Assembly: GCA_029060305.1 (NCBI GenBank)
Contig: JAIDUG010000056.1
Location: forward strand, 1 to 64,000
DNA: 64,000 nucleotides
Direction of reading: 5' to 3'
Origin: Ruminococcus sp.
Lineage (GTDB): Bacteria > Bacillota > Clostridia > Oscillospirales > Ruminococcaceae
This document shows, one piece after another, positions 25,384 to 34,400 of this stretch; positions within the stretch are counted from its first letter, which is position 1, and each line of letters begins with the position of its first letter. The notes below the pieces were generated by a model. It saw nothing but the letters and a program-made list of their open reading frames with translations, did no database searches and was not told the DNA's origin. Made by a program: the position numbers and the translations under genes.

Positions 25384-28300
25384 ATGCACAAGACATTTGG
25401 TAAGAAAATTGCCAGCGGACTTATGGCAACAGCTATGGCAGTATCTGCCGCTACAGCCGTAATTGCTCCTATGGGCGCATTCGCAGGTGACCAGCTCGGA
25501 CAGTCCACCTTCGATGAGGGTATCGGTCTTCCGTGGCATACTTGCGAAACTAACCCCGCTAAACAGACATTTGAAATCACAGGCGGTACATATAATGTAA
25601 CACTCGAAAGCATTCACGGTCCTGAATCAAGATGGGACTTACAGCTCCGTCACAGAGGACTTAAAATTGAAGCAGGTCACACATATAAGATTCACTGGGA
25701 AGTAGAGGCTTCTAACGCAGGTCAGATGTATACAAAACTCGGTGACTACTCAGGTAAAAAAGAAGTTTGGCACAATAACATGAGCGACGGTCAGTTTGAC
25801 CAGACATGGGACTGCGTTCAGATTAGTCAGGGTAAAAACTCTTTCGACGCTACATTTACAGCAACAGATACAATTGAGGTTGCTGAATGGGCATTCCACT
25901 ACGGTGGTAAGGGTGAACACCAGCCTGTAGACTGCTTCCCTGAGAAAACAGTACTCAAGTTTGATAATCTCACACTTGAAGATACAACAAGTGATTCTAA
26001 CGACTTCGATAAGACAAACGAATTCGGTGTAATCAGACCTAAGTCAAATGTACGTCTCAATCAGGTTGGTTACTATCCGAACCTCAATAAAAAGGCTTCT
26101 TATGTAACAGACGCTTCTTCACCTCTTGAATTTGAAATCCGTGACGCTTCCGGCAGTGCTGTTTATACAGGTACAAGTACAGTATTTGGTTCAGACCCGA
26201 ACTCCGGTACAGGTGCAACAGAAGGTGACAAGAAAAAGGATAGCGGTGCTAACGTACATATCCTTGACTTCTCAGATTTCACAACTCCTGGTGTATACAC
26301 AATCTTTGTTAAGGATACAACAGGCGTTTCAGGCACACAGTCAGGTGCTAAGGAAGCTGCTTACGATACAAAAATGGAAGGCGACAAGGTTGTATGGGAT
26401 AACTGGGTAACTGGTTTATCTTACACAATGAACGAAAGCCACGAATTCCGTATTGACGAAAACATCTATGATGAGGGTCTCTTAAAGAACTCTCTCAACT
26501 ACTTCTATCAGAACCGTTCAGGTGTTCCGATTGAATCACAGTATATCACATCAGGTGATGCTTCCACACTTTCACACTCACAGTCAGCTCACAAGCCTGA
26601 TAATGCATATGTTCAGTCCAAGTGGGTTAAGTCCTATGCTGGTGACTTCTCTGACGGTGACAAGACATACTCAATCGACGGCGTTGGCGGTTGGTACGAT
26701 GCTGGTGACCACGGTAAATACGTTGTTAACGGCGGTATCTCTGTATGGACTCTTCAGAACGCTTACGAAATTTCTAAGAAGAACGGCAACGATGCTAAGT
26801 GGACAGACGGAACAATCGCTATTCCTGAAAACGGCGACAAGAATCCTGATATCCTCGACGAAGCAAGAGTTGAACTCGAATTTATGCTCAATATGATGGT
26901 AGACAGCAAAGACCCATACTGGGGCAAGTATGAGGGCATGGTTTACCACAAACTTCACGACCACAAGTGGACCGGTCTTGCTACAACTCCTTGGGACTAT
27001 GCAGAAGAATGGGGTACTGTACGTATCGTTAAACCTCCGACGTTTGCTGCTTCCTATAACCTCGCTGCTACTGCTGCACAGGCTGCACGTCTTTGGAAAG
27101 GTTACGACGATGCATTTGCTGATAAGTGCCTTGCTGCTGCTAAGAAAGCTTATGAAGCTGCTAATAAGAATATGTACGCTTATGATGATACAGAGGTTAC
27201 AACTGATAACGGTACTAAAACTACAAAGGAAAATGTTAATCCGACTTCACTCTATGGACCTCTTGACCAGGCTATCGGTGGTGGTGCTTACGGTGACTCA
27301 TACGTTGATGATGACAGGTACTGGGCAGCTTGCGAACTCTACGCAACAACAGGCGACGACACATATTACAATGACCTCAAGGGCTATGTTAACCCGAATG
27401 ACTCAACCGGTAACGATAAGGCATTCAGCCTGACAACTAACCTCGGTGGCGGTGAAAACAACGGTTCATTCAGCTCATTCAACTGGGGCTGTACTTCAGG
27501 TCTTGGTACACTTTCACTCTACCTCAGCGACAAGACAAGTGATGCTGACAGAGCTACTATTGAAGCTTCTATTGCATCTGCTGCTGATGAATATATTGAA
27601 CAGATGTCAAAAGAAGGTATGGGTATTCCTTACAGAGAGGCTACTTTCGAGGACGGTGTAAATATCGGTGCTGGTATCAAAGTTACTGGTTATGAGTGGG
27701 GTTCAAACTCATTCGTTATAAACAACGCTATCGTTATGGCTTACGCTTATGATTCAACTAAGGATTCTAAGTACATTAACGGTGCTGCTGAAGCTCTCGA
27801 CTACATCTACGGACGTAACGGTCTTGACTTCTCATACGTTTCCGGTTACGGTTACACAAGCCTCACATATCCTCACCACAGATTCTGGTCACACGGTATC
27901 GACCCGAACTTCCCACTTGCACCTGCTGGCGTACTTTCCGGTGGTCCTGGTGCAGGCATGCAGGACCCATATATCGGTGGTCTCGGCTATAAGAGAGGTA
28001 CTCTTGCTAACCAGAAGTGCTACGTTGACAACGCTGAAGCTTGGTCTGTAAACGAAGTTACTATCAACTGGAACTCACCACTCGTTTGGATGTCTGCATT
28101 TATGCTTGACGAAGCTGCTAAGGCTACTAATGACCCGAATGGAAAGCCTACTAAACCTACTCAGGGTAGCAGTGATAGCACAGGCGATAAAGACATTCTC
28201 TGGGGCGATGCTAACGTTGACGGCGAAGTAAACATTTCTGACGCTGTACTCATTATGCAGTCTATCTCTAACCCAGGCGAGTACCCAGTTACTGAACAGG

Positions 28301-28446
28301 GTCAGCTCAACGGCGACGTTATAGACAACGGAAGCAAGTTAACAAACATGGACGCTCTTGCTATTCAGATGTCTCAGGCTAAACTTATCTCAACTTCAGA
28401 TTTCCCGATGACAACAGACCAGCTCAATGCTGTTTCAAGCAAGTAA
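25384..28446 (+). CDS. CBM4-like/GH9 cellulase with dockerin
   Basis: 1020 aa, secreted. Signal peptide about 1-35; CBM4/9-like module about 36-200; CelD_N-type Ig-like domain about 217-320 (RLNQVGYYP opening); GH9 catalytic domain about 330-925 with D439 and D442 in DAGDH, the PHHRFWSHG motif, and catalytic acid E891 in NEVTINWN; a short Pro/Thr linker; a dockerin about 945-1020 with DANVDGEVNISD. This is the CbhA/theme D layout, typical of cellobiohydrolases or processive enzymes. Codon choice is strikingly uniform (GGT, GCT, AAC, AAG), suggesting very high expression, with a structured leader upstream. The C-terminal tail FPMTT..L..VSSK is shared with two other dockerin proteins here. Confidence 0.93.
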   Translation: MHKTFGKKIASGLMATAMAVSAATAVIAPMGAFAGDQLGQSTFDEGIGLPWHTCETNPAKQTFEITGGTYNVTLESIHGPESRWDLQLRHRGLKIEAGHTYKIHWEVEASNAGQMYTKLGDYSGKKEVWHNNMSDGQFDQTWDCVQISQGKNSFDATFTATDTIEVAEWAFHYGGKGEHQPVDCFPEKTVLKFDNLTLEDTTSDSNDFDKTNEFGVIRPKSNVRLNQVGYYPNLNKKASYVTDASSPLEFEIRDASGSAVYTGTSTVFGSDPNSGTGATEGDKKKDSGANVHILDFSDFTTPGVYTIFVKDTTGVSGTQSGAKEAAYDTKMEGDKVVWDNWVTGLSYTMNESHEFRIDENIYDEGLLKNSLNYFYQNRSGVPIESQYITSGDASTLSHSQSAHKPDNAYVQSKWVKSYAGDFSDGDKTYSIDGVGGWYDAGDHGKYVVNGGISVWTLQNAYEISKKNGNDAKWTDGTIAIPENGDKNPDILDEARVELEFMLNMMVDSKDPYWGKYEGMVYHKLHDHKWTGLATTPWDYAEEWGTVRIVKPPTFAASYNLAATAAQAARLWKGYDDAFADKCLAAAKKAYEAANKNMYAYDDTEVTTDNGTKTTKENVNPTSLYGPLDQAIGGGAYGDSYVDDDRYWAACELYATTGDDTYYNDLKGYVNPNDSTGNDKAFSLTTNLGGGENNGSFSSFNWGCTSGLGTLSLYLSDKTSDADRATIEASIASAADEYIEQMSKEGMGIPYREATFEDGVNIGAGIKVTGYEWGSNSFVINNAIVMAYAYDSTKDSKYINGAAEALDYIYGRNGLDFSYVSGYGYTSLTYPHHRFWSHGIDPNFPLAPAGVLSGGPGAGMQDPYIGGLGYKRGTLANQKCYVDNAEAWSVNEVTINWNSPLVWMSAFMLDEAAKATNDPNGKPTKPTQGSSDSTGDKDILWGDANVDGEVNISDAVLIMQSISNPGEYPVTEQGQLNGDVIDNGSKLTNMDALAIQMSQAKLISTSDFPMTTDQLNAVSSK

Positions 28447-28473
28447 TAGTCAGTTAATAAATTAAATACAAAA

Positions 28474-28500
28474 GGGGACACTTCGGTGTCCTCTTTTTTT
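28474..28500 (+). terminator. Rho-independent terminator of the second GH9 gene
   Basis: 8-bp stem (28474-28481 with 28486-28493) with a TTCG tetraloop and a 7-T tail. The preceding 3'UTR is almost identical to that of the dockerin gene at 7601. Confidence 0.9.
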
Positions 28501-28538
28501 GTATGTGAAGATATTTTCCGAAATACAAGCAAAAAAAG

Positions 28539-28564
28539 AACGACCCCGAAAGGTCGTTTTTTTA
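28539..28564 (-). terminator. Bidirectional terminator after rplA
   Basis: Stem AACGACC/GGTCGTT (28539-28545 with 28552-28558), with A-runs on the left and T-runs on the right, so it works on both strands. It ends the minus-strand rpmG-rplA operon. Confidence 0.85.
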
Positions 28565-28574
28565 TTATAATCAA

Positions 28575-29270
28575 TCAGACACCGTACTTAGTAGTTGCAA
28601 CCGGTACACCAGGACCCATAGTTGAAGCTACTGTGCATGACTTAAGGTAAGTACCCTTAGCAGCAGCCGGTTTAGCCTTTACGATAGCTTCCATAAGAAC
28701 TGAGAAGTTTTCTTCGAGTTTGGCAGCACCAAATGAAGCCTTACCGATAGGGCAGTGAATGATGTTTGTCTTGTCGAGACGGTATTCAATCTTACCAGCC
28801 TTAGCTTCTGCAACAGCCTTTGCAACATCAGGTGTTACAGTACCGGCTTTCGGGTTCGGCATAAGACCACGAGGTCCGAGAATCTTACCGAGACGACCAA
28901 CAAGTCCCATCATATCAGGTGAAGCAACAACAACGTCGAAGTCCATCCAGTTTTCTTTCTGAATCTTTTCAACCATGTCCATACCGCCGACGTAATCAGC
29001 ACCGGCAGACTGAGCAACTTCGTACTTATCTTCCTTACAGAATACGAGAACTCTCACATTTTTACCTGTACCGTTAGGGAGAACAACAGCACCTCTTACC
29101 TGCTGGTCAGCGTGTCTTGAGTCAACGCCGAGACGGATATGTGCTTCAATAGTTTCATCAAACTTAGCCTTTGCGTTCTGGCATACTAAGTCAAGAGCCT
29201 CTGTGGACTCATAAAGCTTTGCAAAATCGACAGTCTTTGCACTGTCAACGTATCTTTTGCCGTGTTTCAT
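28575..29270 (-). CDS. rplA: 50S ribosomal protein L1
   Basis: 231 aa, normal L1 length. The KHGKRY start, the [35 protein letters not shown] signature in part ([24 protein letters not shown]) and the end [13 protein letters not shown] tail identify L1. It forms the L1 stalk at the ribosomal E site and in many bacteria represses its own operon by binding mRNA. ATG at 29270 with AGGAGG upstream. Last gene of the operon. Confidence 0.97.
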   Translation of the reverse strand: MKHGKRYVDSAKTVDFAKLYESTEALDLVCQNAKAKFDETIEAHIRLGVDSRHADQQVRGAVVLPNGTGKNVRVLVFCKEDKYEVAQSAGADYVGGMDMVEKIQKENWMDFDVVVASPDMMGLVGRLGKILGPRGLMPNPKAGTVTPDVAKAVAEAKAGKIEYRLDKTNIIHCPIGKASFGAAKLEENFSVLMEAIVKAKPAAAKGTYLKSCTVASTMGPGVPVATTKYGV

Positions 29271-29391
29271 TATATTTCCTCCTGTTTAAGTGGTAATACC
29301 GTACTGCCTATAGCAGAACGGTTAGCGGAATTTTCCTCCCACCGTTTAGAAGTCGGAACGGGAAAAGTCCCTTTCGTCATTCAAAAATTGA
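29271..29391 (-). promoter_or_regulatory. rplK-rplA spacer with hairpins
   Basis: 121 bp without a gene. On the minus strand a stem-loop forms at 29299-29321 (CCGT/ACGG outer, CTGC/GCAG inner) before the rplA ribosome binding site. It could be a translational control element. No T-run follows it. Confidence 0.35.
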
Positions 29392-29817
29392 TTAGTCAAC
29401 AACTACAACGCCCATTGAACGAGCTGTACCAGCAATCATGCTCATAGCTGCTTCGAGAGAACCTGCGTTGAGGTCAGGCATTTTCTGTTCAGCAATCTTC
29501 TGAATCTGTTCTTTTGTGATGTTAGCAACCTTGGTTTTGTTCGGAACTCCTGAACCGCTGTTTATGTTGCAAGCCTTCTTGATAAGAACAGCAGCCGGAG
29601 GGGTTTTAGTGATAAATGAGAATGAACGGTCTGCGTAAACAGTGATAACTACCGGAATAATCATACCGATGTCGTTTTTAGTTCTCTCATTGAATTCCTT
29701 TGTAAATGCCATGATGTTAACGCCGTGCTGACCGAGTGCCGGACCAACAGGCGGTGCAGGAGTAGCCTTTCCTGCTGCGATTTGAAGTTTAATATAGCCA
29801 ACTACTTTCTGTGCCAT
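29392..29817 (-). CDS. rplK: 50S ribosomal protein L11
   Basis: 141 aa. Begins [31 protein letters not shown], the L11 N-terminal domain, and contains the [12 protein letters not shown] linker and the C-terminal rRNA-binding domain ending MGVVVVD. L11 forms the GTPase-centre base. The start at 29817 has GGAGGTG upstream; a longer in-frame reading to 29856 would overlap a leader hairpin and is not supported. Confidence 0.97.
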   Translation of the reverse strand: MAQKVVGYIKLQIAAGKATPAPPVGPALGQHGVNIMAFTKEFNERTKNDIGMIIPVVITVYADRSFSFITKTPPAAVLIKKACNINSGSGVPNKTKVANITKEQIQKIAEQKMPDLNAGSLEAAMSMIAGTARSMGVVVVD

Positions 29818-29849
29818 GTATTCGCACCTCCATAAATGTGGTAAATGGC

Positions 29850-29896
29850 GAGGCAAGAATTATTTTACCTCTCCCACTGAAGCCCTTGCGGACTTC
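29850..29896 (-). promoter_or_regulatory. Two hairpins in the nusG-rplK spacer
   Basis: Minus-strand hairpins at 29879-29896 (7-bp stem with a GCAA tetraloop) and 29850-29871 (7-bp stem GAGGTAA/TTGCCTC) precede the rplK ribosome binding site. Feedback by L1 on the L11-L1 mRNA is known in bacteria and this is where it would act. The protein-binding claim is inference. Confidence 0.4.
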
Positions 29897-29911
29897 TTTT
29901 TTTGACCTGAA

Positions 29912-30469
29912 CTAATCCTCCATTGTCACTACCTGACTGATAGGCAGTGTAGTGGGGGTTTCACGACCGAACATTGAAACGAGTAAATCAACGGTGCGGT
30001 CGTCAAGATTGATATTCTGAACAACTCCGACAAAACCGTCCATAGCAGTACCTGAAATCTGAACGCTGTCGCCGACCCTGAAATTGACTTCAATGTGTGA
30101 AACATCGATTCCGAATAATTTCTTTACTTCCTCTTCAGAAAGAGGGGTCGGGTCAGATGCAGGACCTACAAAGCCTGTACAGCCACGGGTATTTCTGACG
30201 ATATACCACGTATCATCGGTGACTACCATTTTTATAAGGACATAGCCCGGATAGGTCTTGCGTTCAACTTCCTTTTCAACGTTTTTTGTTTCGCCGGTTT
30301 TTCTGTCTTTTACTTCAGTAATTTCAATCACTTTTTCAGTAGGAACTCTGACTTCTTGGATAAGCTCTTGAAGCTTGCGGTTTTCGACAATCTTTTCGAT
30401 GTTCTGAGCTACTTTGTTTTCATAACCCGAATAAGTGTGGATAACATACCATCTTGCTGCTTCTGCCAT
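29912..30469 (-). CDS. nusG: Transcription antitermination factor NusG
   Basis: 185 aa. NGN domain with RWYVIHTYSGYENKVAQNIE at the start, PGYVLIKM and NTRGCTGFVG, then a C-terminal KOW domain (VGDSVQISGTAMDGFVGVVQN). It binds RNA polymerase and modulates pausing and termination. The start at 30469 has AAAGGAGG upstream; a longer reading into secE has no such site. Confidence 0.97.
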   Translation of the reverse strand: MAEAARWYVIHTYSGYENKVAQNIEKIVENRKLQELIQEVRVPTEKVIEITEVKDRKTGETKNVEKEVERKTYPGYVLIKMVVTDDTWYIVRNTRGCTGFVGPASDPTPLSEEEVKKLFGIDVSHIEVNFRVGDSVQISGTAMDGFVGVVQNINLDDRTVDLLVSMFGRETPTTLPISQVVTMED

Positions 30470-30497
30470 TACAAATCCTCCTTTAGTTCCGTTCTGA

Positions 30498-30794
30498 TTA
30501 TTGGTAGATGAACCTGAGAACAGCGAGGAAGCCCTCATCGAGAAGTCCGACAAGGACAGCCGATAATGCGATAACTCCGACAACAACAGAAGTATTTGTT
30601 ACAACTGTTTTCTTTGTTGGCCATACTACCTTTTTAAATTCGACTTTTAAGTCATGAAACCACTTTCCGACTTTTCCCTGTTCCTTTTTATCAGAATTTT
30701 TCTTGTCGGCTTTTTTGTCTGCCTTGGAAGATTTTTCTTCCTTAGCGGGTTTCTTTTTTTCGGGGGTTGTGTTTTCGTCTTTTTCTTTAGCCAT
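30498..30794 (-). CDS. secE: Preprotein translocase subunit SecE
   Basis: 98 aa. A long Lys/Glu-rich N-terminus (about 1-40), then the conserved amphipathic FHDLKVEFKKVVWPTKK segment and one membrane span (about 70-92), as in single-span SecE. Part of the SecYEG channel. In the standard order rpmG-secE-nusG. Confidence 0.95.
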   Translation of the reverse strand: MAKEKDENTTPEKKKPAKEEKSSKADKKADKKNSDKKEQGKVGKWFHDLKVEFKKVVWPTKKTVVTNTSVVVGVIALSAVLVGLLDEGFLAVLRFIYQ

Positions 30795-30812
30795 TAAAAA
30801 CTCTCCTCCCGA

Positions 30813-30962
30813 TTACTTTGTTTCTTTGTGAAGAGTATGTTTGCGACAGAACTTGCAATGTTTATTCATTTCAAGTCTGTCAGGGTCATTCTTCTTGTTT
30901 TTCTTAGAAACATAGTTGCGCTGCTTGCATTCTGTACAAGCTAAAGTAACCTTTACTCTCAT
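30813..30962 (-). CDS. rpmG: 50S ribosomal protein L33
   Basis: 49 aa with the two zinc-ribbon knuckles CTEC and CKFC, so this is the zinc-containing (C+) form of L33. The ATG at 30962 follows AGGAGGTG; a longer in-frame reading to 31115 runs through the promoter and is wrong. First gene of the operon. Confidence 0.95.
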   Translation of the reverse strand: MRVKVTLACTECKQRNYVSKKNKKNDPDRLEMNKHCKFCRKHTLHKETK

Positions 30963-31062
30963 ATCGGCACCTCCTGAAATAGTCTTCTTCCGCTTAGACG
31001 GAATAGGTTTGTTTGCCTCCCTCAGACAGGGCAAAAAATAAGACCCCGAACGAGGTATATTA

Positions 31063-31091
31063 ATTATATCACATAATTTGACCTTTGTCAA
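31063..31091 (-). promoter_or_regulatory. Strong sigma-A promoter of rpmG-secE-nusG-rplK-rplA
   Basis: Perfect consensus on the minus strand: TTGACA (31086-31091), 17-bp spacer, TATAAT (31063-31068). Confidence 0.9.
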
Positions 31092-31324
31092 GGTTTTTAT
31101 GAAATTTTTTTGCAAAAATTCTTAAAAAATAATAACTGCTGAAAAGAATGTATAAATTCTGATTTTGTTTTATAAATTATAATGTATATTTTTCAGAACA
31201 TGAAAACCGTGAAAAGCCGTTTATTGTGAATATCAAGCCTTATACATAAGAATGCAGTTGATTATTTGTGCGGATTTGGTTTTTGTAAAAGCACAAAATA
31301 TCAGTTAACAAGTACTATTTATCA

Positions 31325-31353
31325 TTGCTTTTAGCTGTTTTTTACAGTATAAT
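31325..31353 (+). promoter_or_regulatory. Promoter of the pectate lyase gene
   Basis: TTGCTT (31325-31330) and TATAAT (31348-31353) with a 17-bp spacer; leader of about 80 nt. Confidence 0.7.
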
Positions 31354-31437
31354 ATAAACATTGAAAAACAAAGTGCGTAATTTGCACATAAGGTGCAGAA
31401 TTTTTATTATCATTATATTTTATGGAGGAAACGTAAA

Positions 31438-34400
31438 ATGAAATCAAAAGTTTTCAGAAAACGTACAGCAGCAATCGCAGTCACTGCGGTAATGTCATTA
31501 TCATGTATGGCATCGATGATAAAGAGTCCCGTTTATATGCCTGTAACCACAATCACAGCTTCAGCAGCAGACAGCGTGTCAATCATAAGCTCTGTAGGTT
31601 TCGCTGAGGGTATGTATGTTACATGGTCTTCAGTATCAGGTGCAAGCGGTTACAATGTTTATGTTGACGGTGTACAGATTGATTCAATGCTCATAAGACA
31701 ATACAGTAGCTATATGAGAGCTGACGCTTTAGGTCTTAAAGCAGGCAGTCACACAATGAAAGTTGTACCTGTTATCAGCGGTAAGGAAGATACCTCAAAG
31801 GCTTCTGAGGCAAAGGCTGATGTATATGCTCATGACCGTTCAGGATTCGGCTTTGTGGACGGTACTTCTTCCGGTGCTTACAATGACGACGGTACATTAA
31901 AATCAAATGCGATTGTAATCTATGTTACAAACGAAAATAAAGATACTGTAACTGTTACGCTCCCTAACAAAGACGGCAAAGATACAACACTGGTAGGCGT
32001 TCAGAATATCATAACAGGTCTCAAGAATAACAAGAAAGTATCACCTGTGGCAATCAGATTTATAGGAAATATTACAGACCCCGAAACTCTTATAAAGGGC
32101 GACTTATATGTTGATAACGCAACCTGTGGTCTTACAATCGAGGGTGTTGGTAATGATACAACAATTAACGGTTTCGGTCTCGTTATGAAAAATTCCTCAA
32201 ACGTTGAAGTCAGAAACCTTGGTTTTATGAATTGCAACAGTTCAGAGGGTGACGACTGCGGACTTCAGCAGGGTAACGACCACGTATGGGTACATAACTG
32301 CGACTTCTTCTACGGCGACGCTGGTTCAGATGCAGACCAGGTTAAAGGCGACGGTGCTTTAGATACAAAAACTTCAAAATATATTACTCATTCATACAAT
32401 CATTTCTGGGATAACGGAAAATGTAATCTTCAGGGTATGAAGTCTGAAAGTGAAGAAAATACTGCTACATATCACCACAACTGGTACGACCATTCAGACT
32501 CACGTCACCCGAGAATAAGAACCTGTACAGTACACAGCTACAACAACTATTTTGACGGTAATGCAAAATATGGTGTAGGCGTTACACTGGGAGCTTCCTG
32601 TTTCGTTGAAAACAATTATTTCAGAAACTGCAAATATCCGACACTTATTTCAGGACAGGGTTCTGACGTTGCGACAGGCGGTACATTCTCCGGTGAAAAC
32701 GGCGGTGTAATCAAGGCTTTCGGAAACTATATCGAAGGTGCGAAAGCTATGGTTTCATACGGCGACGACAAGACAGAGTTTGACGCTTATGTAGCAAAAT
32801 CAAGAGATGAAAAAGTTCCGGACAGTGTAACCTGTAAAAAAGGCGGTACAACTTACAATAACTTTGATACTGCTTCCACTATGTATAAATATAACGTTGA
32901 TAAGGCTGAGGACGTTCCGGCTATTGTAACTGCTAAGGCGGGACGTGTTGACGGCGGTGACTTACAGTGGAAATTTGATAACTCAGTTGACGATTCAAGC
33001 TATGCAGTAAATGACGCTCTTAAGGCTGCACTTGTTGCATATAAGGATTCAATAGTTGCTATCGGAAGTGGTTTCACAAGTACGGGTTCAGCACCTGTTG
33101 CATCTACTACAACAACTGCCAAACCGGCAGGTACACAGAATACTACAACTACAGTTGCAACACAGAAACCCTCTACACCGGCAACAACTCCGGCTGGTAT
33201 AAAGGTTGAATATTCAGGCGGTTGGAACGAAATGGCATATATGGGCATTTCAGGAATAAAGGACGCTGACGTTACAGGAGTATCATATTCAGGTGCTTCA
33301 ACAGGTTCACTTAAAGGTGAAGACCTTGAATATCTTGTAAGAGACGTTGACGGCGGTGTGCGTGTTGACCTCCTCGGACTTCAGCCTGGTACTTACACAG
33401 TTACAGTTACTACTTCAAAGGGCGAAATCAAGCAGAGTGGTATTGTAGTAGGTCAGCAGGATAGGTCAGGTTATGCACATTATAACTACTCCGACGGTGT
33501 AGGTGCTTACAAAGACAACGGCGAACTTAAAGCAAATGCTAAAGTTATATATGTTACAGAAGAAAATAAGAATACAGTTTCCGTTACTTCAAAGGACGGC
33601 ACAACTGTTAAAGGTATAGGTAATATCCTCAACTCCGTTGGTCAGGATACAGGAAACGGCAAGAACGCTAACGGCGGTACAGCTAACACCAATCAGGATA
33701 TTATCAAGAAACTTGCTAATGACGGCACTCCGCTTGTTATCAGAATCGTTGGAAACGTTTCAACTCCTGAGGGTGTAACAGTATTTGACTCAGTAGATTT
33801 AGGCGGTTCAGTAGGTGATAACGGTGGTATGGCAAGAATGCGTTCCGGTAAGAACATCACAATCGAGGGTGTTGGTGCAGATGCTACAGTAAACGGCTGG
33901 GGCTTCCACTTCATGTGTGAATCATCTGCTCCCGAACTCGGTAAGAGTTTTGAAGTAAGAAATATTGCATTCAGAAACGTTCCTGAAGACTGTATCGGTA
34001 TGGAAGGTGTACAGGAAGGCTCAGGCACAAGTGCAAAACTTACAGCTTCTGTTGAAAGATGCTGGATTCATAACTGTGAATTCTATGTACCGAAGATAGC
34101 TAATCCTGCTGAATCAGACAAGGCAGAGGGCGACGGTGCTTGTGACTTCAAACGTGGTCAGTATTTCACAAACAGCTATTGCTATTATGAGGGCTACCAT
34201 AAAACAAACCTTGTAGGTGCTTCCGACAGCAACCTCCAGTTTAATATCTCATTCCACCACAACTACTGGAAAAACTGCGAATCAAGAGGACCGCTTGCAC
34301 GTCAGGCAAATATCCACCTTTACAATAATATATTCGACGGACAGTCAAGCTACTGTGCAAGTGCAAGAGCTAACTCATTCCTCTTCTCTGAGTACAATGC

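Larger units (their letters stand above)
30963..31437. other. Intergenic region between divergent rpmG and pectate lyase genes
   Basis: 475 bp without a gene. Left: the rpmG leader with hairpins (TTCCG/CGGAA; and ACCTC/GGGGT at 31043-31056 followed by T-rich sequence) and the operon promoter. Middle: AT-rich with nothing recognised. Right: the pectate lyase promoter and a leader with three overlapping GTGC/GCAC complements at 31373-31396. Confidence 0.6.

Noticed and set aside
31043..31056. Attenuator terminator in the rpmG leader
   Set aside because: The stem is only 5 bp with a G-U pair and sits at the predicted transcript 5' end, too weak and too early to be called a terminator.
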